Source: Chloroflexota bacterium | GTDB taxonomy: Bacteria > Chloroflexota > Dehalococcoidia > Lucifugimonadales > UBA3495 | Assembly: GCA_009837355.1 (NCBI GenBank) | Contig: VXTR01000076.1 | Coordinates: 1-35,821 of the forward strand | Reading direction: 5' to 3' | Length of the DNA stretch: 35,821 bases | Shown: positions 1 to 8,645 of the stretch, piece by piece | Layout: the number at the start of each line of letters is the position of its first letter | Numbering within the stretch: the first letter of the stretch is position 1 | The notes under the pieces: generated by a model | The model's input: only the letters and a program-made list of their open reading frames with translations | What the model was told of the DNA's origin: nothing | The model's database searches: none | Program-made: the position numbers and the translations under genes

Positions 1-2
1 GG

Positions 3-74
3 GTGTCCGTCAACCACCTGGTGGACGAACAGGGTTGCTCCGCCATGCTGAAGAAAGCAGTGACCGCCGCATAG
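3..74 (+). CDS. C-terminal end of a gene truncated by the window edge
   Basis: An open frame enters from the left edge and ends with TAG at 72-74, giving 23 residues that end in AMLKKAVTAA. The call rests on the open frame and on the strong hairpin starting 13 bases after the stop, as expected for a transcription unit end. Too little is visible to name a family. Confidence 0.45.
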   Translation: MSVNHLVDEQGCSAMLKKAVTAA

Positions 75-87
75 CACGCACTCGTCT

Positions 88-122
88 GGGGAAGATGCCG
101 TATTCTATTCGGCATCTTCCCC
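88..122 (+). terminator. strong hairpin, likely transcription terminator
   Basis: Perfect 13-bp inverted repeat (88-100 with 110-122) with a 9-base loop. It lies just after the stop of the left-edge gene. No clear T-run follows, so it is a strong hairpin rather than a textbook intrinsic terminator. It separates the left-edge gene from the defence module. Confidence 0.7.
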
Positions 123-498
123 GGCTATAGATATGCGCTGTCCAGCCTATGCGCCGTATGGGGTCGTGGGCCGAGTATGTTGTCCTTTGGTTGCAAAGAC
201 ATGCAAATGCCGCTCATCAAGCATACCAAGATCGCCGGCGCGGCCCGACTGCGGTCAAAATCGGATATAATGATTATCCGAAGCCATAGGCATTTCCGGC
301 TTGGAATCGCGGCGCCCGACTTCCGCTCACGGCGGGTTCCCGAGAGCGCAAGGGGCTGCTTGATAGGTTGGGCGTAGATGCTCCGCCAATAGCAATTGCA
401 GGCTCGACGAAACAGGGGATATGTGCCAGACGGCTGGATCCGCCAAATGAGAAGCCGAAACGGATGACAATATCCGAGAGTAATAACCCAGTGTCGCC
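123..498. other. intergenic region upstream of the helicase-methylase module
   Basis: About 375 bases with no convincing gene; the short frames here (for example 177-377) have no recognisable protein features. It is less GC-rich than its surroundings and presumably carries the promoter and control sites of the downstream operon. The 7-mer TCGGATA (either orientation) occurs at 261-267, 275-281 and 471-477. Confidence 0.5.
261..281 (+). promoter_or_regulatory. candidate -10 box inside a small inverted repeat
   Basis: A perfect TATAAT hexamer (266-271) overlaps a 7-bp inverted repeat TCGGATA / TATCCGA (261-267 and 275-281). A third copy of the half-site lies at 471-477, just before the helicase start. 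This arrangement could be a promoter with an operator for the defence operon. No good -35 box was found, so this is tentative. Confidence 0.3.
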
Positions 499-3400
499 AT
501 GCCGCGTATTTTCGACAACCTAACTCCCGACTCCAGCCTCCTGCCCGCCTTGCAGGACACGTTGGGCATCTCGGACAGAGCCGACTTCTGCGTTGGCTAC
601 TTCAACCTGCGCGGATGGGGCGGCCTCGCGCCGTTTGTGAACGGTTGGCAACCGGAGGATGGGCCGTGCCGCGTGCTCATCGGGATGCAGCGACTCCCGC
701 ACGACGACCTCCGGCAGAGCGTCAGCCTGGTTGACGGCCCGGCCGGAATGGACAACCAGACTGCCCATCGTCTGCGGGTACAGATGGCGGAGCAACTGCG
801 CCAACAGCTGACGATGGGCGCTCCCACCAACGCCGACGAAAGGACCCTGGGGCAGTTGGCGGACCAACTCCGCGCCAAGAAAGTGGTGGTCAAGCTCTTT
901 CTGCGCCATCCCCTGCACGCCAAGCTCTACCTGCTCTACCGCGACGATCCCGTCAACCCCATCGTGGGCTACCTGGGCAGCAGCAACCTGACCTTTGCCG
1001 GTCTTGCCGGACAGGGCGAATTGAACGTGGACGTTCTCGACCACGACGCGACTCTCAAGCTTAAAGCGTGGTTTGAGGCCCGCTGGAGCGACCGCTTCTG
1101 CGTGGACGTTTCGGACGAGCTGCTCCAGATCATTGAAGAGAGCTGGGCGCGAGAGACGTTGATACCGCCCTACCACGTCTACCTCAAGATGGCCTACCAC
1201 CTTTCCCGCGAAGCCCGCGCGGGACTGGCCGAGTTCAGGATTCCCAAAGCGTTTGGCGACCGCTTGTTTGACTTCCAAGCGGCGGCCGTCAAGATAGCGG
1301 CCCACCACCTCAACCGGAGGAACGGCGTGCTGATCGGGGACGTTGTGGGGTTGGGCAAGACCCTGATGGCCACCGCGCTGGCCCGCATTTTCGAGGACGA
1401 CTACGGGCTGGAGACCCTGATCATCTGCCCGAAGAACCTGGTGCCCATGTGGGAGGACTATGCCTACCAGTACCAACTGCGGGCCAAGGTGATTTCGCTG
1501 AGCACGGTAATTGGCGAGTTGCCCACGTTGCGCCGCTATCGGCTGGTGGTAATCGACGAAAGCCACAACCTACGCAACCGGGAGGGCCGCCGCTACCGGG
1601 CCATCCAAGAATACGTCCGGGCCAACGAGAGCAAGTGCATTCTCCTATCGGCCACTCCCTACAACAAGACCTACCTGGACCTGTCCAGCCAGTTGGGAAT
1701 TTTCGTGGAGGAGGACCGGGACCTGGGCATCCGGCCGGAGCGGCTGCTTCGGGAGTTGGGGGAGGTCGAGTTCGGCAGGCGCCACCAGGCCTCGCCGCGT
1801 ACCCTGGCCGCCTTTGACTTCAGCCCGTACGCTGACGATTGGCGCGACCTGATGCGCCTGTTCCTCGTGCGCCGCACCCGGAGCTTCATACAGAACAACT
1901 ATGCGGAGACCGATGGGGAGACCGGCCGCAAGTACCTGACCTATGGGGACGGCGCGCGTTCCTACTTTCCTAACCGGGTGCCGAAGACCGTCGGGTTCGC
2001 CATTGACGATGCCGATCCCAACGACCAGTACGCGAAGCTGTACTCGGCCCAGGTGGTAGATCTGGTGAACGACCTGAGCCTGCCCAGGTACGGACTCGGC
2101 AACTATGTCGTCAAGAACCAGGCAAAACCGCCCACCGGGAATGAGAAGCGGCAGGTTGACGACCTGTCGCGGGCCGGCAAACGATTGATGGGGTTCTGCC
2201 GCACCAACCTGTTCAAGCGCCTGGAAAGCAGCGGCATGGCATTCCTGCAATCGGTGGAGCGGCACGTGCTGCGCAACTACGTTTTCCTCTACGCCATCAA
2301 GAATGGACTGCCCCTGCCCATCGGAACTCAGGATGCCGAGATGCTGGACTCCCGCTTCACCGACGAGGACGCGGACCGGGCCAAGGGGTCTCTCTTCGAC
2401 CCCGACGACGACGAGCAGGAAGAGAACGTCGAGGATACCGACCGCGCGTGGACTGCCTCCGATTTCGAAGCGCAGGCGGAACGGATTTACGCCGAGTACC
2501 GGGGCCGTTTCCACAGCCGCTTCCGGTGGCTGAGGGTTGATCTGTTCAAGAGTTCCCTGCGGGCAGACCTTCAATCGGACTCCGATGCCCTGCTCAGGCT
2601 GCTCCGGGGCTATGGGAGATGGGACCCGAACCGCGACGCCAAATTGGACGCGCTCGAACGTCTGTTGAGGGAGAGGTATCCCGACCGGAAGGTGCTGGTC
2701 TTCTCCCAGTTCGCCGACACCGTCCACTACCTGGAGGCGCAACTGAAGGCCAGGGGGATTGAGGCTATGGCCGGCGTCACGGGGAGCTCCGCCGACCCCA
2801 CGGAACTGGCGCGGCGGTTCAGTCCGGAAAGCAACCGGCGGGCCGGACGGGACGAACCCGACCAGGAACTCCGCGTGCTGGTAGCCACCGACGTGCTGAG
2901 CGAGGGCCAGAACCTCCAGGACTGCCACGTCGTGGTGAACTACGACCTGCCCTGGGCCATCATTCGCCTGATTCAACGGGCGGGCCGCGTGGACCGGATT
3001 GGCCAGAAAGCGGAGGAGATTCTGTGCCACTCGTTCCTGCCGGCCGACGGGGTTGAGCGGATCATCGACCTACGGGGAAGGGTTCGGAACCGCCTCCGGC
3101 AAAACGCCGAGGTGGTCGGCGCGGACGAGACCTTCTTTGAGGATGAGGACGATGAGCAGGCCGTCGTCAATCTCTACCACGAACGGGCCGGAGTCCTGGA
3201 CGGCGACCCCGACGGGGAGGTTGACCTGGCCTCACACGCCTACCAGATCTGGAAGAACGCGGTTGGAGCGGATCCCCGGCTGGAGAAGACGGTGGCCGAA
3301 CTGCCTGACGTTGTATTCTCCTCTCGCAGATACTTCCCCATTGCCCAGCGACCGGAGGGCGTCCTGGTATTTCTGCGCACTGCCGACGGCAACGACGCCC

Positions 3401-3891
3401 TGGCGTACGTGGACCGGGAGGGCCGGAGCATCACCGAGTCGCAGCTGGAGATACTCTCAGCGGCCGAGTGCGAGCCCGGCGCCCCGGCGCAACCTCGCCA
3501 CGAAAGCCACCACGACCTCGTTGCCCATGGCGTGCGGCGCCTGACGAGAGAGGAGAAGCGGGCCGGCGGCCAGTTGGGGCGGCCTTCCGGCGCGCGCTTC
3601 CGGACCTACACTCGACTCAGGGACTATGAAGACGCCATCAAGGGCCAACTGTTCGACGTGGAGGCTTTGCACAGGGCCATTGACGACATTTATCGCTATC
3701 CCCTGCGCCCGTCGGCGGTGGACACCCTGAACCGGCAACTGCGCAGCGGAGCGGACGACGGTCAACTGGCCGATATAGTCATGACGCTCAGGGAAGAAGA
3801 CCGGCTCTGTCTGACCACGGGGGAGGAAGAGGCGCGGGAACCCCAGATTCTCTGCTCCCTGGGCCTGTTTCAAGGGGACGACGAGGTATGA
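499..3891 (+). CDS. PLD-nuclease-like / SNF2 helicase fusion, defence-type
   Basis: 1130-residue protein predicted to translocate on or remodel DNA using ATP, acting with the methylase encoded next. The N-terminus carries one phospholipase-D-like nuclease domain (H140, K142, then GSSNLT at 160-165). A SNF2-type superfamily 2 helicase follows: Walker A GDVVGLGKT with K287, DESH at 353-356, SATPY at 384-388, and motif VI QRAGRVDRIGQ at 826-836. A roughly 290-residue C-terminal region is unassigned. An acidic stretch lies near 635-650. The ATG at 499 is preferred because the MPRIFDN start leads straight into the PLD domain, although the ribosome site is weak. The stop overlaps the methylase start by 4 bases, implying coupled translation. 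The helicase resembles DISARM DrmD in type, but here PLD and SNF2 are fused and no drmA or drmB is nearby. The defence role is inferred. Confidence 0.9.
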   Translation: MPRIFDNLTPDSSLLPALQDTLGISDRADFCVGYFNLRGWGGLAPFVNGWQPEDGPCRVLIGMQRLPHDDLRQSVSLVDGPAGMDNQTAHRLRVQMAEQLRQQLTMGAPTNADERTLGQLADQLRAKKVVVKLFLRHPLHAKLYLLYRDDPVNPIVGYLGSSNLTFAGLAGQGELNVDVLDHDATLKLKAWFEARWSDRFCVDVSDELLQIIEESWARETLIPPYHVYLKMAYHLSREARAGLAEFRIPKAFGDRLFDFQAAAVKIAAHHLNRRNGVLIGDVVGLGKTLMATALARIFEDDYGLETLIICPKNLVPMWEDYAYQYQLRAKVISLSTVIGELPTLRRYRLVVIDESHNLRNREGRRYRAIQEYVRANESKCILLSATPYNKTYLDLSSQLGIFVEEDRDLGIRPERLLRELGEVEFGRRHQASPRTLAAFDFSPYADDWRDLMRLFLVRRTRSFIQNNYAETDGETGRKYLTYGDGARSYFPNRVPKTVGFAIDDADPNDQYAKLYSAQVVDLVNDLSLPRYGLGNYVVKNQAKPPTGNEKRQVDDLSRAGKRLMGFCRTNLFKRLESSGMAFLQSVERHVLRNYVFLYAIKNGLPLPIGTQDAEMLDSRFTDEDADRAKGSLFDPDDDEQEENVEDTDRAWTASDFEAQAERIYAEYRGRFHSRFRWLRVDLFKSSLRADLQSDSDALLRLLRGYGRWDPNRDAKLDALERLLRERYPDRKVLVFSQFADTVHYLEAQLKARGIEAMAGVTGSSADPTELARRFSPESNRRAGRDEPDQELRVLVATDVLSEGQNLQDCHVVVNYDLPWAIIRLIQRAGRVDRIGQKAEEILCHSFLPADGVERIIDLRGRVRNRLRQNAEVVGADETFFEDEDDEQAVVNLYHERAGVLDGDPDGEVDLASHAYQIWKNAVGADPRLEKTVAELPDVVFSSRRYFPIAQRPEGVLVFLRTADGNDALAYVDREGRSITESQLEILSAAECEPGAPAQPRHESHHDLVAHGVRRLTREEKRAGGQLGRPSGARFRTYTRLRDYEDAIKGQLFDVEALHRAIDDIYRYPLRPSAVDTLNRQLRSGADDGQLADIVMTLREEDRLCLTTGEEEAREPQILCSLGLFQGDDEV

Positions 3892-6800
3892 CGCCGGTTG
3901 CCATTGAAGAACTTCGTCCTTTTCTACAGGGCTTTGACTTTCCCGGGCTTTTCGTCGAGGGCTTGGGGTGGAACTACCACCGGGGCGAGCCGTTGACCGT
4001 GCAAGTCAACGGACAGGATCACACGCTGACGCCCGTTGCGGAAAAGGCCGGGTTCCAGGTATTCTCCTGCTCCCCGGGCCAGGACAGCGCCATTCCCGAA
4101 TACCCGATCCGCCGCCGGATTGAGAGCCAGGTTGCCAAGAGCGCCTTTGAGCATCTGATCATCTTCGTTGACGCCAACCAGGAAAACCAGGTCTGGCAGT
4201 GGGTGAAACGCGAGGTGGGCAAACCCGCCGCCTGCCGCGAGTATGCCTACGCCTCCTCCAGCAGCGGCGTCGCCCTGCTCCAGCGCCTGCAACCCCTGTT
4301 CGTCGCCCTGGAGGAAGAAGCGTCCCTGAACATCACCCTGGTCACTTCTCGAGTCCGCGCCGCCCTAGATGTGGAGCGGGTCACCAGACGCTTCTATGAC
4401 CGCTTTCGGGCTGAGTTGACGGCCTTCGGTAACTTCGTCGAAGGCATATCGGAGCAGGGCGACCGGGACTGGTATGCGTCCCTGATGCTCAACCGGATGA
4501 TGTTCGTTTACTTCGTGCAGAAGCAGGGTTTCCTGGACGGCGACATCGACTACCTACGCAACCGCCTGAAGATGGTGCAACAGCGGAACGGCGACGGACG
4601 CTTCCAGCAGTTCTACCGCATCTTTTTGCTGCGGCTGTTCCATGAAGGGCTTGGGCAACCGGAAGGCCAGCGCGCGCCCGAGTTGGCCGCCCTGCTGGGC
4701 CGGGTGCCTTTCCTCAACGGCGGTTTGTTCGACGTTCACGACCTGGAGCGGGATTACCCGGACATCGCCATTCCCGACGAAGCCTTTGAGCGGGTCTTCG
4801 ATTTCTTCGACGGCTACCGCTGGCACTTGGACGAGCGGCCCTACCGGGAGGACAACGAGATCAACCCCGACGTGCTGGGCTACATCTTCGAGAAGTACGT
4901 CAACCAGAAGCAGATGGGGGCCTACTACACCAAGGAGGACATCACCGGCTACATCTCCCGCAACACCGTTATTCCCTTCCTGTTCGACGCGGCGAAGAGG
5001 GAATGTCCCGTAGCCTTTGGGCCGGACGGCGGCGTCTGGCGTCTCCTACAGGACAATCCTGACCGCTATATCTACCCCGCCGTCGGCCACGGCATCGCCT
5101 GGAATGCGAGACAGCCGGAAGATCCCAAGCCCTTGGATGCGCCACACGAGCTCCCTGTCGAGATTGGTGCCGGCGTAGATGACGTTTCCAAGCGCGGCGG
5201 CTGGAACCGCCCCGCTCCCGACGACTATGCCCTCCCCACCGAGACCTGGCGGGAGGTGGTCGCCCGCCGCACTCGCTACCACGAAGTCCGGGACAAGCTG
5301 GCCGTCGGCAAAGTTACCGAAATCAATGACCTCATCACCTTGAACCTGGACGTCGAGCGGTTTGCCAGGGACGTAATTGCCCAGAGCGAAGGACCGGAGC
5401 TGCTGCGCGCCTTCTGGTACGCCATGCGCGACGTGTCGGTGCTGGACCCTACCTGCGGCTCCGGCGCCTTTCTGTTCGCCGCCCTCAACATCTTGGAACC
5501 CCTCTACACCGCTTGCCTGGAGGGAATGGGGGGCTTCCTGGACGACCTGCAGCGTTCCGAGCGTCCTCACAGCCCCAATGCCCTGAGCGACTTCCGTGAC
5601 GTTCTGGCGCAGGTCGAAAGGCACCCCAGCGAGCGCTACTTCATCCTCAAGTCCATCGTCCTCAACAACCTTTACGGCGTGGACATCATGGAAGAGGCGG
5701 TGGAAATCTGCAAGTTGCGCCTCTTCCTCAAGCTGGTGGCCCAACTGGAGAGCTACGACCAGATTGAGCCGCTGCCCGACATCGACTTCAACGTGAAGGC
5801 TGGCAACACGCTGGTGGGCTTCACGTCGCTGGACGCCGTGCGCCAAGCCATGACCATTACCCCGGACGGGCAGTTGCGGGCTCTTGACGCCGAGCAGCAG
5901 CAAGTCTTGGATCAAATCGAAGCCGACGCCGGCGCCGCAAGCGAAATTTACGACCACTTTCGGCGCTACCAAATCACCCCGGACAGCGACTTGGACTCGA
6001 TCCCGAAGCAGCAAATCAAGGATGGGTTGGACAGTTTGCGAACTCGGCTGGACCGATACCAAGCCAGCCAGTACGGAATCTACCGGGATGATGGCACCGC
6101 CTACGCCAACTGGCGCGCCAGTCACCAACCCTTCCACTGGTTCGTGGAGTTCTACGGGATTATGAGCAAGGGCGGGTTTGACGTGGTGATCGGCAACCCG
6201 CCGTACGTGGAATACTCAAAGGTGAAGAAGGAGTACACAATCCGTGGATATCGCACTGAGAGTTGCGGCAACTTGTACGCTTTTGTTATGGAGCGCTGCA
6301 AGCAAATCAGCAGTGACCACAGTACCTCAAGCATGATAGTCCCCCTCAGCGGTAACAGCACTAAGCGTATGGTTCCTTTGATGCGAAACTTTTACGATAC
6401 TTACGAGTCGGTTCATTTGCAAACAATCGGCTCGGATTCGCATCCGAGCCGATTGTTTGACGGCGTGAAATTTCGCTTGGCAATTTTCGTTGTTTCAAAC
6501 CTGGGGTGCGGTACATATACGTCGCGTTATATGCGTTGGTATGCAGATGAGCGAACATGGTTGTTTGATAGGGTGGAATACGCTTCCATAGGAGAATTCC
6601 GTTATGAGACGGCGATTCCAAAGGTTTCGTGCCCTTTACACTTGAGTATTTTGGGTAAACTCGCAGCTCTCGGTGGCAAATGGAACGAATCGACCTCCCG
6701 AGATAACCGGGTACTTTACCACTCAGCACCTGTAAATTGGATCAGGGCGCACACGCTCGTTCCGTACTCGCACAGTGAGCGTGATGGGCAGAAAGCATCA

Positions 6801-7193
6801 GTAGAATTAAGGTCGCTGTTCTTCCCTAAACGAAGCTTGGGTAGCATCCAATCGATTCTCTGTTCAACTACATTCTTTTTGTGGTGGTTATTTAACTCAG
6901 ACTGCTACCATTTGAACCGCCCGGAGATCGACGCGTTTCCTCTATGCGCGTTCGACGAATTGGAAGACCTTTCAATTCGACTTGAGGAGGATATGAGGTC
7001 AAAGACCAGACGCCGAGTCTATCATTACAAGGCAACTGGCCGGGTGGAGTACGATGAATTCTACCTGAAGCTCTCCAAGCCCATTATCGACGAAGTCGAC
7101 CAAGTGCTAGCCAAGCACTACGGTTTCACCCAGGAGGAGCTGGACTTCATCATCAACTACGACATCAAGTACCGCATGGGGCGGGAGGGTTGA
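3888..7193 (+). CDS. N6-adenine DNA methyltransferase (Eco57I/PglX-like class)
   Basis: 1101-residue S-adenosylmethionine-dependent methylase expected to modify adenine in a host recognition sequence and mark self DNA for the upstream helicase. Visible features: QMGAYYTKEDITGYI near residue 345, SAM-binding motif I DPTCGSGAF at 520-528, catalytic NPPY at 770-773, then a specificity (target recognition) region at about 775-1030 and a conserved C-terminus. I see no clear PD-(D/E)XK nuclease motif in the N-terminal 300 residues, so cleavage, if any, probably lies in the PLD domain of the partner. The ATG overlaps the helicase stop (ATGA). Bases about 6210-7010 are much less GC-rich than the rest: 27 of 60 G+C at 6481-6540 against 41 of 60 at 5401-5460. 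This fits recombination of the specificity domain. Related types include DISARM DrmMI, BREX PglX and type IIG enzymes. Confidence 0.9.
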   Translation: MTPVAIEELRPFLQGFDFPGLFVEGLGWNYHRGEPLTVQVNGQDHTLTPVAEKAGFQVFSCSPGQDSAIPEYPIRRRIESQVAKSAFEHLIIFVDANQENQVWQWVKREVGKPAACREYAYASSSSGVALLQRLQPLFVALEEEASLNITLVTSRVRAALDVERVTRRFYDRFRAELTAFGNFVEGISEQGDRDWYASLMLNRMMFVYFVQKQGFLDGDIDYLRNRLKMVQQRNGDGRFQQFYRIFLLRLFHEGLGQPEGQRAPELAALLGRVPFLNGGLFDVHDLERDYPDIAIPDEAFERVFDFFDGYRWHLDERPYREDNEINPDVLGYIFEKYVNQKQMGAYYTKEDITGYISRNTVIPFLFDAAKRECPVAFGPDGGVWRLLQDNPDRYIYPAVGHGIAWNARQPEDPKPLDAPHELPVEIGAGVDDVSKRGGWNRPAPDDYALPTETWREVVARRTRYHEVRDKLAVGKVTEINDLITLNLDVERFARDVIAQSEGPELLRAFWYAMRDVSVLDPTCGSGAFLFAALNILEPLYTACLEGMGGFLDDLQRSERPHSPNALSDFRDVLAQVERHPSERYFILKSIVLNNLYGVDIMEEAVEICKLRLFLKLVAQLESYDQIEPLPDIDFNVKAGNTLVGFTSLDAVRQAMTITPDGQLRALDAEQQQVLDQIEADAGAASEIYDHFRRYQITPDSDLDSIPKQQIKDGLDSLRTRLDRYQASQYGIYRDDGTAYANWRASHQPFHWFVEFYGIMSKGGFDVVIGNPPYVEYSKVKKEYTIRGYRTESCGNLYAFVMERCKQISSDHSTSSMIVPLSGNSTKRMVPLMRNFYDTYESVHLQTIGSDSHPSRLFDGVKFRLAIFVVSNLGCGTYTSRYMRWYADERTWLFDRVEYASIGEFRYETAIPKVSCPLHLSILGKLAALGGKWNESTSRDNRVLYHSAPVNWIRAHTLVPYSHSERDGQKASVELRSLFFPKRSLGSIQSILCSTTFFLWWLFNSDCYHLNRPEIDAFPLCAFDELEDLSIRLEEDMRSKTRRRVYHYKATGRVEYDEFYLKLSKPIIDEVDQVLAKHYGFTQEELDFIINYDIKYRMGREG
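6420..6459. repeat. perfect 18-bp palindrome inside the methylase gene
   Basis: Bases 6420-6437 are the exact reverse complement of 6442-6459, separated by a 4-base loop (TCGC). The hairpin is entirely coding, covering the segment that reads TIGSDSHPSRLF, at the start of the low-GC specificity region. It could form a very stable mRNA hairpin or a cruciform. Confidence 0.9.
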
Positions 7194-7330
7194 AAGAAAG
7201 GATCGAGCATGAATTACATGGAATTCCCTCACACTTTAGACTGTCTATTCCATTCGGGAGGTCGCAGAGCGTTGGGACCTCGTTTTCTGCCAGCACAGCT
7301 TCCTTCATAAAAGGATAAGGAGACGAACCC

Positions 7331-7564
7331 ATGCAAAAGGCATTATACGTGAGAACAACGGTTCAACCTGGGGGCAAGGTGGAGTTTGCCAACCCTGAGT
7401 TGGAAGCGGGTCAGACAGTGGACGTGGTGGTGCTACACGAATCCGGTGTCAAGGGCCGGTCCATCATGGAAATCCTCAACAGCGGTCCGGAGCTTCGGCT
7501 GTTCCAGACCGCTGAAGAGGTTAGGGCATACCTGGCGGAAGAGAAAGCGTCATGGGACCGCTGA
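7331..7564 (+). CDS. antitoxin of a VapBC-type pair
   Basis: 77-residue small protein beginning MQKALYVRTTVQPGGKVEF. A beta-rich N-terminal half is followed by a charged helical tail (AEEVRAYLAEEKASWDR), the usual layout of PIN-toxin antitoxins of the DUF2281/AbrB-like sort. It is expected to bind and neutralise the PIN toxin next to it and to repress its own promoter. A good Shine-Dalgarno AAGGAG lies at about 7316-7321 before the ATG. Its 3' end overlaps the toxin gene by 13 bases. The antitoxin call rests mostly on this position; the family name is uncertain. Confidence 0.7.
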   Translation: MQKALYVRTTVQPGGKVEFANPELEAGQTVDVVVLHESGVKGRSIMEILNSGPELRLFQTAEEVRAYLAEEKASWDR

Positions 7565-7989
7565 TCCTTCCCTTCGCTGGCTTGGTTTACATCGATGCCA
7601 ACGGCCTCATCTACAGCGTGGAACGGGTGGAGCCGTACCGCACGCTGCTGGAACCCATGTGGCAGGAAGCTCAGGATGGCAACCTGACCATAGTAAGCAG
7701 CCCCGTCTTGGTGATCGAGGCGCTGGTAAAGCCGCTCCGGGACGGCAACAGGGGCATTGAATTGCAATACCGAGAGCTGTTTGCGTCCAATGCGGTGAGA
7801 TTGCTGGATGCTTCTTACCAGGTGTTTGAGGACGCCGCCCGGCTGCGGGCGGAGACCAGTCTGAAGACGCCCGACGCCCTCCACGCGGCGACAGCACTCA
7901 GGGCAAAATGCGCGCTCTTTGTCACCAACGACACCGATTTTCGCCGTGTTCAGGGCTTGCCCGTAATGGTCTTGGATGATCTCCTCTAG
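7552..7989 (+). CDS. vapC: PIN-domain toxin (VapC family)
   Basis: 145-residue PIN-domain ribonuclease, predicted to cut RNA when free of its antitoxin. The acidic metal-binding residues are all in place: D15 (YIDANGLIY), E56 (VIEAL), D108 (TPDALHAAT) and D127/D129 (TNDTDF), so the toxin looks intact. The length is normal for the family. It starts within the antitoxin gene, consistent with a coupled toxin-antitoxin operon, and follows the helicase-methylase module, where such addiction modules often accompany defence genes. Confidence 0.88.
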   Translation: MGPLILPFAGLVYIDANGLIYSVERVEPYRTLLEPMWQEAQDGNLTIVSSPVLVIEALVKPLRDGNRGIELQYRELFASNAVRLLDASYQVFEDAARLRAETSLKTPDALHAATALRAKCALFVTNDTDFRRVQGLPVMVLDDLL

Positions 7990-8247
7990 CTGCAATTGGG
8001 ACCACGAATCGTGCGAGATGACAACTTCAACCGCCACTGCGAGGAGGTACAGGTAAAGTGGCTAAATCTCCCTTACTTTCCCTTGGTCGAGTGGTACATG
8101 CCGACACGACGGGACTGTCCGCCGCCATGTGCGAGTCGTGTATGATAGGATGCCTGAGTTTCCGGGAAATTGACCAAGTGGGGCAAATAGTAGGGAGATA
8201 CAATTCGCCGTCCTGCAGATGTTCCGCTGGGGAGCACGGTCTCGAAG

Positions 8248-8466
8248 TTGAGGGGTTTGATTTTGTCGAAAATAGTGCAACCGTTTCTGGGGCTAATGGA
8301 GCAATGGCTGCTTATTTTGTACGGGGCAATGTCAATCTACATCTCACTGGGTTGGTTTGCAAACTACGGGACCGTATGGGAGCCGACAGTCATCTTTCTT
8401 GCAAGTCTATTGGCATTCGTATTTAGCGTTTACTTGGCTTGCGCTAGTTCACGCGGCGATTTCTGA
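8248..8466 (+). CDS. possible small membrane protein
   Basis: 72-codon frame opening with TTG (alternatives TTG 8263 or ATG 8296). It encodes two strongly hydrophobic segments (roughly MEQWLLILYGAMSIYISLGW and TVIFLASLLAFVFSVYLACA), the only protein-like signal in this stretch. A GAGGGG at about 8250-8255 would suit the TTG at 8263. An overlapping frame at 8058-8426 has no such features. No family recognised. The low-GC setting suggests acquired DNA. Confidence 0.4.
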   Translation: MRGLILSKIVQPFLGLMEQWLLILYGAMSIYISLGWFANYGTVWEPTVIFLASLLAFVFSVYLACASSRGDF

Positions 8467-8645
8467 CGACTGAACCACCAAAACGCCGCTGACCCATGTG
8501 CTAAAGGGCGGATGCTTCCAGAGGTACCGTGCCTGCACTGGAGGAATGTCCTGCCGTGAAGGAAGCCCGGCCCGACCAAATCAGGTTGCATTAGGGCTGA
8601 GAAGGATCGAGCCTGAAACCAAGCTAGCGACAAGGGTGAATTGCT
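8467..8645 (+). other. non-coding stretch, possible structured RNA or leader
   Basis: 179 bases with no open frame, ending directly at the ATG of the next gene with no clear Shine-Dalgarno except AGGGTGA. The sequence has many short self-complementary stretches. From memory, its 3' part loosely resembles RNA found around group II introns, but no reverse transcriptase follows. Treat as unexplained. Confidence 0.25.

Noticed and set aside
177-377. 66-codon plus-strand frame upstream of the helicase
   Set aside because: No ribosome site, no protein-like pattern, and it overlaps the candidate promoter.
520-1566. Long minus-strand open frame inside the helicase gene
   Set aside because: Antisense shadow of a high-GC coding sequence; its translation shows no domain while the plus strand carries clear helicase motifs.
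1645-3030. 461-codon minus-strand frame
   Set aside because: Antisense to SNF2 helicase motifs; no protein features.
3888-4300. Restriction nuclease domain in the methylase N-terminus
   Set aside because: No convincing PD-(D/E)XK pattern found by eye.
8058-8426. 122-codon GTG frame with a fair Shine-Dalgarno
   Set aside because: Composition is not protein-like, whereas an overlapping frame encodes clear membrane helices; retained only as an alternative.
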